Origin: Cyprinodon diabolis
Lineage: Eukaryota; Chordata; Actinopteri; Cyprinodontiformes; Cyprinodontidae
Reading direction: 5' to 3'
Assembly (NCBI GenBank): GCA_030533445.1
Contig: CM060072.1
Span: forward strand, 19,781,767-19,845,766
DNA length: 64,000 nt
In this document: one piece after another, positions 35,605 to 47,379 of the stretch
Layout: each line of letters opens with the position of its first letter
Position numbering within the stretch: the first letter of the stretch is position 1
Notes under the pieces: generated by a model
What the model saw: the letters and a program-made list of their open reading frames with translations, nothing else
What the model was told of the DNA's origin: nothing
Database searches by the model: none
Position numbers and translations under genes: made by a program

Positions 35605-36604
35605 AGATCCTGGTAAACGTTCCACATCCCTTTTACTTTTTCACAGTTTGACATTTTACAACTACAAACACAATCTCCTTTAATTATTACCGCAATGGTT
35701 TCAAACTCCACTTTATACCGGTTGGATCAATGTCCAACATGCTTTATATGTGCCTCTGCCCCGACGCCACCAAGCTAAATGGTTTAATTGGCTACTTAGC
35801 GAGCCATCAAAATTGGAGCCCTGATAACGAATTATTTATCTGGTTCAAGTGTGTTGAACCAGGAAAAAACACAGGACAGCAGCTCTTAAGTCTGAAGGTA
35901 GACTTCACTACTTTATTGCATAGATCTGTTTTTCTCAACAGTTTCATCTGCGGCTCTTTGGTGTCCTCCAGCTTTGCTTATCAAGTTAATTCAGATTGAA
36001 TGGAGAGTATCAATTAATTTGGGGCTTTGACTAGGCCATTCTAAAATGTAAATGTGCTTTGATTTAAACCATTTAATGTAGACTACCTTTGCTTTTTCAA
36101 TTTTTCTTTTATTGTTGCCTGTATTTACCGTAGCCTTTCTTCTTTAAGGAAATGTAAGGCACAATCCTTATTAATTTTCCATGCGAGCCAGTAAGTTCAA
36201 TTTCAAAGCCCTTTTTCCTTCTCCACAATTTTACTACCAACCTTTTTGCTTTGTTAAGTGGCTTTCATTGTCATCTATTTAAAAACTCAGAGGCTTTTAT
36301 AAAAAAAAGTTATATTAATATAGAGATTAAAATACATGGATACAGACTATATTTAACAAAAGGTGACTGAATTTCATGACTGGTACTAAAGTAAATGAGA
36401 CTAAATACAATTGCAATTCACATTTTCAGGGATGTGTTTATTGATATGCTCTAAAGCCATATTTCATCTTCCTTTTTCCTCAGTCATGCTTAATATTTTA
36501 TTGGTTAATCATTTAAAGCCTGATAAAGAACACTCCTTTGGTTTAAACAGTACAATGTGTTCATAGTATCAAGGGGTGTGAGTATATTTGTCACAATAAG
36601 GCAC
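35605..36604 (-). mobile_element. Decayed Tc1/mariner-like transposon, copy A
   Basis: The left end (ACTTTTTCACAGTTTGACAT then TTACAACTACAAACACAATC) and the right end (GGGGTGTGAGTATATTTGTC then ATAAGGCAC) are diverged versions of the inverted termini of an abundant fish Tc1-like family. The internal TTTGACTAGGCCATTCTAAA is a decayed piece of the transposase region, read in reverse. No frame remains open. Confidence 0.55.
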
Positions 36605-37179
36605 CATAGCTAAAATGTGCTGCTACTAAATAAATGTTACACTGACTGCTAAAGCATTGTGTCTTTATAGTGTGGTCAGATCATAATCTGGGCCAAAAGG
36701 TGACGGTTCTCACCCCATCAATCTGCCGTTAATCTGTGCGGATTGAGTCCAGTCTTTCCTCCTCCCCCGCACTGCTTCCGCTGGTTCCTCCTACACCTTT
36801 TTCTAAAAACCTCCCATCATCCAAAACTCATGGGCCTGAGACTGCTATTGTCTGTGCAACAGGAAGGCAGGGATAAGGGGATGAGAATGGAACACAGAGT
36901 AGGTACAGACAGAAGCTGTATTTCATAAACCGTTACGAATATGGCTTGCTGAGGTGTATTTGCAAACTGATTTCAGCAAATAATTTGCCGCTCGATTGAA
37001 CAGCTTTGAGAACATGTATTTTTTTAATCACTCTACAAAAAGTAATTTGGAGAAGTTTCTAATAAAACATATCCCCATGCAGCACTCCAGCCTTAATTTG
37101 TTCTAATGATAGAAAAAGTGGTATAAGTCTGACGATTGTGCTACATTTTGAATGATGGAATGGATGACAAAGAAATTAA

Positions 37180-37773
37180 GGCCCCGTCCACACGAAGCCG
37201 AACCCTGGCCTAAACGCACAAATTTTTCACCAAACCAGCCTCTCATCCATACGAAGCCGGCGTTTGAGGGTCTGTAAACAATCTTTTTTTTATTAAGCCT
37301 TCAGAGTGGGAAGATTTTGAAACGCCGTTTTCGCGTTTCCATCTTTAAGCTCTAACCGCATTTTTTTTTTACACGCATGCGTCATAGCGTCGCCTCTAAA
37401 CACGCATGTGCGACACAGTATCAAAACAACAATGGCGCCGTACTGTTTTGAATGGTTGCTGCTAATGCTACTCACCCTGCTGTCGGGCTTACAACAGAAT
37501 CTTCTTCTTCTGGAATATCTCCAGGAAGAACAGAGCAATATCGACGACATAGTTCAGCACCTGAATTTGACTGAACCACGAAAATGGACCCGCAGGGCAA
37601 CCATGTATACATATTAGTGCGCATGCCTCACATTTCGTCGCCTATTTTTGCTTTGGCACCACAGCGCCACTTACAGGCCTGGCATACATTTATTTTACGT
37701 CTCCGTCTTTACGACAAACGTTCTGGAAAATATTAGCGTTTCGTGTTCGTTGTGACTTCGTGTGGACGGGGCC
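37180..37773. mobile_element. PIF/Harbinger element with TAA target duplication
   Basis: The termini are exact inverted repeats GGCCCCGTCCACACGAAG / CTTCGTGTGGACGGGGCC. They are flanked on both sides by TAA (37177-37179 and 37774-37776), the TWA duplication typical of PIF/Harbinger. The interior has a plus-strand frame from 37432 (MAPYCFEWLLLMLLTLLSGL), leucine-rich, which may be the N-terminal remnant of a Harbinger protein; the catalytic part is absent. Perfect ends suggest a fairly recent insertion. Confidence 0.88.
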
Positions 37774-37924
37774 TAAGGAAGAATCTGACGCTGAGGCTAA
37801 TCTGGGGAGTCTTTTGATTGGTGGTTGTTGAGACTCAAATTCCAAAATGTTAAACGTATTTTTTAAGAAACTAACAAGCCAGTTAGGAGAGTGCATGGTG
37901 GTAAGAATAGATGCATAATCGATG

Positions 37925-38662
37925 TAGTGCCATGCAAAAGAATTCAACAATGAGAGTCCCCTAGTGTGTAATTTAATCTAAGCCTTATTACAGCAACATT
38001 GTGAAAAGCTGTACTTAAAGAAGTAAATTTATCTTGAGGACAAAGAAAAAGAAATACAAGAGACTGGTCAGAGAGAATGTAAAAACAGAGTTAGGTAAGC
38101 GAACAAGGAGCAGTTTGATATGTATACTCAAAGCTCTTTCTAAAACCTCAAGGAGCTACAGAAATCCATGACTAAGGAGGGAGAATTATATCACAATCCC
38201 GCTGTTGATAATGTATCAAACAAATATAGAGGAATGGTGAGAAAAAAGCCATTGGTAAAAGCTATACAGTATAAGTCCTGCTTGTGTTTTGCGACAAGCA
38301 ATAGAGGGTGGGTTGAAACCAAAATTAACCTTTTTTAGCCTAAATGCAAAACACTATGAGTGAAAAAATCAAATAATGTAACATAACCCTTAGGATGTAA
38401 TTCCCATGGCAAAACATGGAGGTTGCAGCATTATGGTCAGGGGATGATGGTGATATCAGGATTCCCTCAGCAGAGATATGTAACCTGAGCAAAGATCAAA
38501 ATACTTTTCCATGTTTTGTTAAAAAGAAAGAAAATTTTATAATTCTAGATGATTATTCATCATTCTACTTTTATCAAATTTAGAATAAATTGATAATAAA
38601 TCAGTCTGATGTTGCAATGTAAGGTGATGTTGAAGGTTTCAGAGATTTGAATACCTTTCCAA
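37925..38662 (+). mobile_element. Decayed Tc1/mariner-like transposon, copy D
   Basis: It begins AGTGCCATGCAAAAGAATTC, a diverged Tc1-like terminus. It holds transposase-derived phrases in sense orientation: TTTTTTAGCCTAAATGCAAA and GGCAAAACATGGAGGTTGCA. It ends near TTTGAATACCTTTCC. The coding region is full of stops and deletions. Confidence 0.6.
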
Positions 38663-39860
38663 TCTTCTGCATAAAGATGAGAAATCAAGTGGTATGAAAA
38701 TGACATGGGAGGAATAAAGGATTCAGTGAGAGAGGAATTGGGTGAATAAGTGGGATATAGGAAGCTAAGGTTCTGCATGGATAACAGTGTGCTGCTAAAG
38801 CAAGAGTAAAGCAGTAAATACCCTGGCAGCAAAGCATTACACTGGACGCTTAATATGCTCATTCAATACCCGCATTATGCATGTAGATACGCAACGGTTT
38901 TCCTAATTTAGGATGAGTTTCTAATTCAGACGTGTACACACTCCAGTTTGGGCTAGGAAGAAACAGAAGCACAACACCCCTTTTCATAGTTCACTTCAGG
39001 TCAAGGTGCGTCTTCCAATTGGTGCTTCCCCCCCAACACCTAAAGTTACATCTGCTGCCCAACCAGCAGATGTTGGTAGTTGTGACATACAAACAAAATA
39101 AATGTTTGATTTCTCTTCAGATTGGTCAAGATGCTGGTTTTTAGGTGATATTACTTATAAGTTCATAGTTCACACATAGTACTGTTTAATTTACTTACTC
39201 TCTCACAAGTCTTCTTTGCTAAGAGCCCCGTTGATGAACCCATTGCTGTGGAGCGTTATCTTCAGGATCTGGTGTAAATTTTAGTTTCAAACATACATCA
39301 AACACAATGTCGCTTTGCTGTGCTTACGCGCTGTTACATGTCCGGTCTATTTAATGCTTTAGAGGCCCGATTGAATCAAGAGAGAAAAAGATGGAGAGAA
39401 GAAAGGATCTAAAAGAATCAAACATGCAACAAAAGAAATTTACAATAAAATCAACATCCTCCATTTGATGAAAACATGCAGAGATTGGAAACTAAAACTG
39501 AGCATGTAAATTATTCCAAATAATGCATGTGAACTGTAGCTTAGTTTGAACTTATGTTAACAGCAAAACTCACACTCACTGAACGCTGAATGAGTAGAAC
39601 AGCTGGCATTGATGGATGGATTATCCACCATTAAAAACATCAATTTGTAAAAATCCCAACAGGGCAAGGACACTATGCATGCCTAAAATTCCCAATTTAC
39701 AGTTTGAAGGACCATATTAAGTTTATATTTACAATTAAAAGCTGCATAAAATAATCTATTGAGTTGCCAATCACAAAGATATGGAACACCCAACAAAAGA
39801 AACCCGAATGCTAGAATTACAAATAGCAGTTAAAAAAAACCTTAATCCTACTCATACTTG
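38663..39860. other. Intergenic DNA, no gene seen
   Basis: AT-rich sequence with no recognised exon, RNA or element. Confidence 0.4.
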
Positions 39861-39869
39861 TCATCTCCT

Positions 39870-40600
39870 TCTTATCTGGAACTTAGTGATGGGGGCATAA
39901 GTCTCAGCAGAGACTCACAGACTCCACCAGCTCCGCTGGGGAAGCTCAGGGTGGTCCAGGACAGCCAAGAAACATAGTACCTTAAGCATGTCCTGGGCCA
40001 TCCCCTGGGCCTACTCCTAGTGGGATGTGCCTGGAACACCTCCCAAGGGAAGCGTCCAGGGGTCATCCAAAATAGATGTTCAATCCAACTCAACTGATTG
40101 CTCTTGACATGGAGGTGAACTGGCTCTACTCTGAGGCCCCCCTGTATGGCCTAAGATCCTCACCCTATATCTATGGGGATGCCCAGCCACTCTGCTGAGG
40201 AAGCACAATTAGCCGCTTGTGTCTGGGATATTGTTCTTTCTGACATTATCAAAATTACATAACTATAGATGAGGGTAGGAACAACGCTCTCTTCACCACA
40301 AGAGACCGGCGCAAGATCCGCATTACACCAGGAGCTGCATTTATCTGTGTGTCGATCTTCCACTCCATTCTCCTCTCACGTGTGAACAGGACTCTAAGAT
40401 ACCTAAACTTTTCCACCTGGGTCAGGAACTCTCCTCTAATCCTAAAAAGGGTATGTAACCTTTTTCCGATTGTAAGCAAGGACTTGGTCTTGGAGGACTG
40501 ATCTTGATCACAGCTACTTCTCAATCTTCTGCGAACCGCGCCACCAAATACTGCAGGTTTTGGCAAGAGAACACCAGCAGACCCATGTTATTAACAAAAA
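39870..40600 (-). pseudogene. Non-LTR retrotransposon reverse transcriptase remnant (C-terminal part)
   Basis: Two minus-strand frames, 40255-40566 and 39872-40093, read as consecutive pieces of one fish LINE ORF2. The upstream piece has QVEKFRYLRVLFT and a VMRILRRSLVVKR segment, matching the region after the reverse-transcriptase catalytic core. The downstream piece has PGRFPWEVFQAHPT followed by an RPRGWPRT-type stretch, matching the C-terminus. Several frameshifts and stops separate them. It is a 5'-truncated, dead copy; the clade (RTE/Rex-type is possible) was not resolved. Confidence 0.8.
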
Positions 40601-41093
40601 GCATGGGAAAAAAACAAAAATTCCTTAAACTAGACCCCCTCCGGCCCTTTTCCCACTCTTAGAAGCCCTTTCTGTCTAAATCTTTGTCCATGAAGGTTAT
40701 GAACCGTGTGCTTCCCTGTCCCTGCTCTTCTGGACTGACATAAAGATAGTGGACATGCCAGGGATAGGGTGACTGCTTTCAGGCAAAAAAAAAAAGTGGT
40801 TTTAGAATAAAGAAGGATGATATTTAACTATTCCAATGTACTCTCACATAAACCCTTTTGTAAATTCATGAACTATCCTTTAAAGCCTCATAATTAATGA
40901 TCAGAAGCTAGATTACTTTTTTAGCCAGAATTATTGCCTATCATGCCAAAAAGTAAGTGGTTTTTAAGCTTTCTATGAGCTATCTAAACAAATATGAGCT
41001 TATGCATATATGACAGATAATGTATGCACAAATAAAAACAAACTTGTGCAGCTAATTCTTGCATTCAAAATTCTTTATAATGGCATTTTGCCA

Positions 41094-41173
41094 TAACCTG
41101 ACAACAGCCAGATGCATGTCTCGCTCCGCCTAGCTAGGCAGAGCGAGACATGCATCTGGCTGTTGTCAGGTTA
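41094..41173. mobile_element. Near-perfect 80-bp foldback element
   Basis: Two 37-nt arms (41094-41130 and 41137-41173) are inverted copies with a single C/T mismatch, around a 6-nt palindromic loop TAGCTA. The outer ends read ATAACCTGACAACAG on the left and, reverse-complemented, TTAACCTGACAACAG on the right. A TTAA target with one mutated copy is therefore possible, as in piggyBac or Kolobok MITEs. It contains no gene. Confidence 0.85.
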
Positions 41174-42156
41174 ATTTTGCTATGCCCCTTTTAAAAACCT
41201 AAAGTCTCTTTAGCCCATGCAGTATCTTCAGAGAGGAAATGTAAGTTGTTTAGCTCAGATGCAAGAGTTTAGTCCTCATGTCTTCATACACAAACACGCT
41301 TTTCTACAAAATACTGAAGGTGTTCATCCCAAAGAAGAAAGTTGCAGAGATAGCATTTTTATCCAATGTGTCCACGTTACTAATGCTCTTCCCTAGATGT
41401 TTTAATTAGTTTTTCTTGGCCCTGTTCCCTGAAACATTGCCCTGCGTCTAACCTTGTAGCTGAGCGACAACCACATCGCATCACACCTTGGCTGCAACAA
41501 CATTTTTCAAGGTTTCTACCCAAATATGTATTACCTCTGTATTTACCTAGGTACTAAATGTACCTTAAAAGGCTTTGCCTTAGTATTTCATGGTGGTAAA
41601 AGTTTTAATCCTTTCTCAAAATGTGTTTTATTTAAAATTATTGAAAAAAAGGTATGCTAATAAATTTTAGATTTAAAATATCTAGAAATATCTAGAACTT
41701 TTCTTATCAATATTAGAGAATGTACAAAAAAGTATTAAGGTCTTACTTCATGTCTTTGTTTTCTAGCTGTAAGGTAGATTTCTGGCTGTTCAGTGCTACA
41801 TAAAAAAGAAGAAGAATAAAAAACAAACAGAAGGAGACCGATATGAGACAGAGGGTAAACATTAAAATGTGTCAATTCAGAGTTCAGGATTCACATAATA
41901 TTAACCTCTGCAATAGTTGGAAAATCTACAATGACAAGTTTGAATTTTGCAGATTTACTGAACCACTATACACTAAGGTTTGGATACATTTCGCTTAGGG
42001 AGTTGCAAAGAAATAACATATTTTTTTTATACATCAAAAAGCCTCTGGCTTAATCTAACAGAAATTGTGTTGCTCTTTTTTTTTCTTCTATAAACGTCTT
42101 GCATACCTCCAGGCACATATCTGACTTTTTAAGCATAATTTGTTGAGATGCAACAT

Positions 42157-42182
42157 CCCCCCCCCCCCCCCCCCCCCCCCCC
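42157..42182. repeat. Poly(C) tract, C26
   Basis: Twenty-six consecutive C residues, followed by A and CCCCC. An uninterrupted run this long is unusual in AT-rich fish DNA and could adopt G-quadruplex or i-motif structures. Its length in the assembly may be unreliable. Confidence 0.95.
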
Positions 42183-43307
42183 ACCCCCATCGCAAAAAAG
42201 ATGCGATGGTTTTAAACATAATGTATTTTTGAAAATTCTCTGAACTTGTACAAATGAATTAATAAGAGCCACAAATTAAATGAAATCAAATTTCACTTAT
42301 TCCTATGGTGAGCATACATAAACCTCTATATCCAGTACCTACCACTCCTGCCGGTAAGACTACACTAATGTGTAAAGTTTTGGTGTTTCTCCTAATAAAG
42401 ACATGTAAAAACATAAAAGCACATCATTAGTGCTGGCACCCCTCTGATCTCCTGCACAGATCAGTCTTAAGGGTTCACATACATGTATGTCTATATATAG
42501 AGCTATCAGTTCCTATTCCCTTCCTACCATTGACGGTCACGTGCTCCAAGTGGCGCATACTATTTTAGAAAGCAGTTATGCCAGCTAAAGAAATGACAGA
42601 GAGCTACTGAGGATAGACATCTAGCTAAATATTGCAATTTAAACATAATTTCAGAAATCCCGACTATATTAGCAGCTAACTACCACACACCTTACAAATG
42701 CATATTCTGTTGCAAAAACCTGCCTGGTTTCCAATGTCTTTTTTTTTTCAAAACATATTGTTTTTTGTTGTTTTTTTTGTATTTCAAATAAACAAAAAGG
42801 CATAAAAATCTGTTCAAATCACAGAGTGGATCATTTTAAGTTTGATGTTAAAAACCCTAAAAGCTTTAATTTACCTGATGCTGATGGAATTAGATTTAAA
42901 CAAAACCTCACATCTTAACTTGACATTTCTGATCGAGACTGCACAGTTATAAATTAAAAGCATGTAGTTTTCAATAAGTAAGAAATTAATGAAAAAGGGG
43001 GATTAAGTGGAAGTTTTAAACATTGAAAAAGATCACATCCCTGTTTGAATGCCGGGTCTTTGTGTGTACACAGTTTCAACCTCTTCCTTGTTGATTTTTG
43101 ACTTGCCCTTATTAAAGATGCACGAGGTAACTCTGGAGGGGCTGCAGAGAGCCACAAAACAGGTGACAAAATCTGTTGTGGAGAAGTCTTTATGTTTTGC
43201 GCTCCTTAAATTTGGTCTATTTGGCAAGATGAGGCATTGAGAAGATTCTTGTTGAAGAAAATGTGACAATTAATTTCATACTGCTACTATCTTTAATTTA
43301 AACTTCC

Positions 43308-43355
43308 AGTATTCTAGGTTCTATGCCCTAACCACTAGGTCGCCATTCCCGACTA
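43308..43355 (-). repeat. SINE head fragment
   Basis: On the minus strand, GGCGACCTAGTGGTTAGGGC resembles the A-box region of tRNA-derived fish SINEs. No B-box follows, so the copy is truncated. Confidence 0.3.
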
Positions 43356-44599
43356 TCTAGGGAACAGTAACAGTAATGTATAGAGTACGTTACGTGAGTG
43401 GAAAAACCACTGCTGTAGTCTTTAAAAAACTTTATTTCAATCTCTTAATAAAGTAAAACTTTATCAAGAGACTATGGAATAAAAAACATTGAAGTAGAAA
43501 TCAAGTTCCAGCAGAACGACTTTGATTAATAGATACAGGAGCAGCTCAGATGGACTCCTAGATGCAGCTCATTTGCCTCTCCGATTATAAACGCTAATGC
43601 AGATTCTGTCTGTAACAACCTCCTGATACGTGATGACTTTAAACCAAATCAACTAATTCTCACCTTCCTTGAAATTAATAAATGAATCTACCTACAATGA
43701 CATTCACTATTCTTGCACTGATTTTACGAGAAACATCTAAAGTGAAGTGGAATATGCATAAGCTTGTTTGGCCAACATCATATAGATGGAAATTTTATAT
43801 ATTAAAAAGGAAAAGAACAAGATGGACACACTTTTATCCTCATGCTTCTCTTTCATCAGCTGACCCCACTTTTCTTACCATACGCTTGGAAGTATTTCAA
43901 TGAAAATGGGCCTGTGCCACAGGGTAGAGGAACTGACCCTGAAATAATTTGTTTCTTTAAATAACCGAGGGAATAGAAGCCATGAGTCGAACAGCATTAA
44001 CACAAACAGATAGTTTGGTCAGTACTGAAACCAGACCACAGTGCTGTTTCACGTAGGTGGAAATGTATCAGACTGATCCTGTTGAAGGGAAATGTGCAGA
44101 GTTTAGAACTTTGTCATAACATGAGAGATTTCAGGCAGAAGAAAGAAAAAAGGTCAAAAGAAGAGTTTATGTAAGAGCTGAATACACAGAAGAAAGGCAC
44201 GTCAAATATAATGTGAAAACAATGGAACTTTGCCATGGGATTTTTTTTTGCTTCCACAGCAAGAAGAATGTTGGAGAATCTACGTTTTTTTATTGAGCCA
44301 TAAACATTTTTAGGGACTTCAAAAAATAAAGAAGACATATGTGCTTAACTGTAAGTAAAGCCTAATGTAATCTGCATTTTCATAATTTTGTAATTCACTC
44401 CAGAAAGTCATAATATTAATGCATTTTATCTATGAAAAACTTTACATTTGTATAAGCAGATCTCAAAGCAGTAAGTATTTCTATCCTTTAAACCTTTGAT
44501 TTTGTAATGTAGCCACAGTTTTCTTATTGACAATTAAATCGAGATATTTCTGAAGTAGAAGAAATTAACCCAATCACTTGTTTATTTTTTTTAAATAAA

Positions 44600-45190
44600 A
44601 ATCTAAAAACAGTATCTGTTTCAGTGAGTCAAAGTTAGAAAACCCTATTTGCTGCAATTAAAGCTGCCTTACATTTTGCCCATTCTTTTGGTTATCAAAG
44701 TTCTCACACTCACTAAAATTCTAAGTGGAATGAAGGTATTGATCTAACCTGGATATGCTTTGGTCATTTTGATTATCCCTGAAAAAAGGATCTCATGACA
44801 TGATGCTGCCACCACTGTGCTTCCCCATGAGGATGTTTTAGCAGGTGGGAGTTTTTTTTAACACTCATCATGTTTTGAATGTAGACTGAGAAGTTCACTT
44901 TTCTGTTACATCTAAACTGAAAACTTTTTTGTAGAATTAAGAAATCTGCTGGCTTTCTTTATGCCCCTCAATAAATCTTGAGTATTTTTCTGCACAAAAG
45001 ATTCTCCCTCCTTCTTTGATAGATGTTCTTCCCCTTCCTGATACCATCTGATAGATGGTCATTTCTTGCTAGGTTTACATCTGTAATATAATCTATTTTC
45101 TCTATCCTTTTTTTTAGCTGATTTCTAAATAAACTATTTATAAATCTGAAAAAATTATGAAATGAATACAAAAAAATGCACGTTTTTAAA
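44600..45190 (-). mobile_element. Decayed Tc1/mariner-like transposon, copy C
   Basis: The plus strand reads TTTGCTGCAATTAAAGCTGC, TTTTGCCCATTCTTTTGG and CATGATGCTGCCACCACTGT. These are antisense pieces of the same Tc1-like transposase family as copies A, B and D. Heavily deleted; ends not defined. Confidence 0.55.
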
Positions 45191-46446
45191 TTTTTAATCC
45201 CCATTATAATTTTGATAACATAAACGACTATAGCATTAACAACTGTTATAAGACATTATTAACACAGCGAATCTGGTTTGATGCAATCTGAACTCAGACA
45301 TCCAAGGATTAAATTAATTACAATTGGGTCGATGGCACTTCAAAGACCTTTATTGGTCAGAGTGGTGAGGCTGTTCAAACACCTAAGCGTCTCAACACTA
45401 ATGGTAAGCATCATCACGCCTCTGTCATTAAATCGTTGCCATGATGACAGGGCAGAAAAACAGCAACGCCAGACTGCTGACTAACATGTAACAGCATAGA
45501 ATTTTATTACGTGCAGCCTTCTGGCAAGAGGGATGTACCTTTTTGTTTTCCTGTCAACAAACAGTGGGCAGCTGAGTGACATAAGGGCAGCTAAAATTAT
45601 CAGCTTGTGTGATCCGAGCTGGGCGGTGCCTGTGTCACAGGATGCGCCTGTGTCCACACAGTTTATACCAGGTATACACCTCTATTGCTGTATGTTGCTA
45701 CTTCTGGGAAATAAAATTCAAAACACAAAAAACGTCATCCAATAACTATAAAGGTCCTGTAAAAGCACAAAAAGCTGGACACAACAGTTTTATAGTGCAC
45801 ACTCTGAATGAGACATTTAGTAAGTGGTACATCTTGCTTCTCTATAATACAGCTCCTAAACTGAAAGGTGGAAGAAGGTGACGGCTACGAGGAACGCTCC
45901 TGGGTCAAAGGAAAATTCTTAATAATGCTTTTTTGAGATAATGAGGCTTACTGATAAATGAAATATTTGAACTGATACAGAGGAATGTAATTCATTAATT
46001 AGCAGCTCTCTAACTGGGTGTCGGGGAGAAATCCATTGTTCTGTCATAACTTATTCAAACAAAATAACAGCATGCTGTCGCATTCAGGCAGAGATAGAAG
46101 ATGGAAGTCATTAAGTTGATGAACATCTTCTGCATCAGCAAACTGAAACACCATGGCAGACCAAAAAACTACCAAAAAATGAACTGCTTCCAAACCAAAC
46201 TGCACCTTTCTGTGTTATTCCCCTGATATCAGGAGCATTTAGACTCAATACTTCCTTAACATTAGCATTAATCAGATTTACCGACTGCAAATACTTTAAA
46301 AGCTTTGCCAATCAAGATGATTCAGACTTTACTTGATGTGGCTCCCCTGACCTTGCGGGGGTGTTACCTAAACTTTGGATGTTTACATTCAAACATATCA
46401 TAAAAAAATTTAAAATGGTTATTTGATCTCTTTTTATGTACATTAA

Positions 46447-47375
46447 AGCTACAGTGTGTAATTTTCAGCGACATCTAAGTCCAGACTGCAGACCGCAGCA
46501 ACATGAACATCTCCCCCCCACCGCTTCTCCCCCCCAACAGTACGGCGAGTGTTACGGGACAAAATGTCTTCCACGACGTCCGCATCACCTACCTTCTCAA
46601 GTGATGAGGTTTGTTTACATAGATAATTTTACAGATAGTATTTCATTATTCTGTGTAGGGTATAGATTTCATGTAGACTTAAGATAATAAATATACCCGT
46701 TATTTTTTCTATATCGTTGTGACATTTTGGTGAGCTGCTTTGCATGGTGATATAAACAGACGAAGTAATTGTAGTCATTAGTTTAACAGCGAGATTGTGT
46801 TCGCTGGAAGAATATATATTCCGCGTTTACAGAGTCCAAGTCTTGTTTGTGGCACGGGGGTTACAAGGCGAGGAAGAGGGAGAGGAAGAGGGCGAGGAAG
46901 AGGGCAGAGAGGCCAGGGTGGGCGTGCAGCCAGGGCCAGGCGAGGGAGAGGTGCCAGCGGGGTGACTAGAGCAGAGGAGGAAAGGCTTGAAGATCTCCAA
47001 AGGAGCAGGAGAGAAGTAACCGAGGTATATATCCAGAAAATTATTTTACAGAAAATTACTGAATCATTACCCGTGAAACGTCAGGGACGTTGCTGAATAA
47101 GTATACTGGAGAGTAACAGCATCATCACGCAGCATGTTATTGTAATGGGCGATCTCGCAATCGCTAGTTTGTTGGCTCTGCGCTGCCGTAGCGCAAAGAT
47201 GTCTGCCTCCATGGCTGTGAGACCCGCTCCTATGTAATTATAAATAACGAATTCTAAGGCAACGCAAATATTAAGGTTAAGAGGCTGAGCTCGTAGATGA
47301 TGATAAATAACATAGTTATGTATAATATATTACATTTCTGACTGTATATCCCTGTAATTATTACACACTGTAGCT
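46447..47375. mobile_element. TTAA-target DNA transposon with Arg-Gly-rich ORF (Kolobok- or piggyBac-like)
   Basis: Including the flanking TTAA (46443-46446 and 47376-47379), both ends read TTAAAGCTACAGTGTGTAAT in inverted orientation, a 20-bp perfect match. TTAA duplications are used by the Kolobok and piggyBac superfamilies, and the ends lack the usual piggyBac CCC start. The interior has a plus-strand frame at 46797-47096 with an (RG)n stretch and a following acidic/basic segment, encoded partly by a purine-rich minisatellite. There is no catalytic domain, so it is non-autonomous or internally deleted. Confidence 0.75.
46869..46914 (+). repeat. Purine-rich 12-bp minisatellite
   Basis: About four units of GAGGAAGAGGGC with minor changes, inside the TTAA element. 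In the 46797-47096 frame it encodes alternating Arg and Gly. Confidence 0.75.
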
Positions 47376-47379
47376 TTAA

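Noticed and set aside
45435..45448. Second RFX-like half-site pair GTTGCCATGATGAC
   Set aside because: The second half departs from consensus and there is no supporting GC box or exon nearby.
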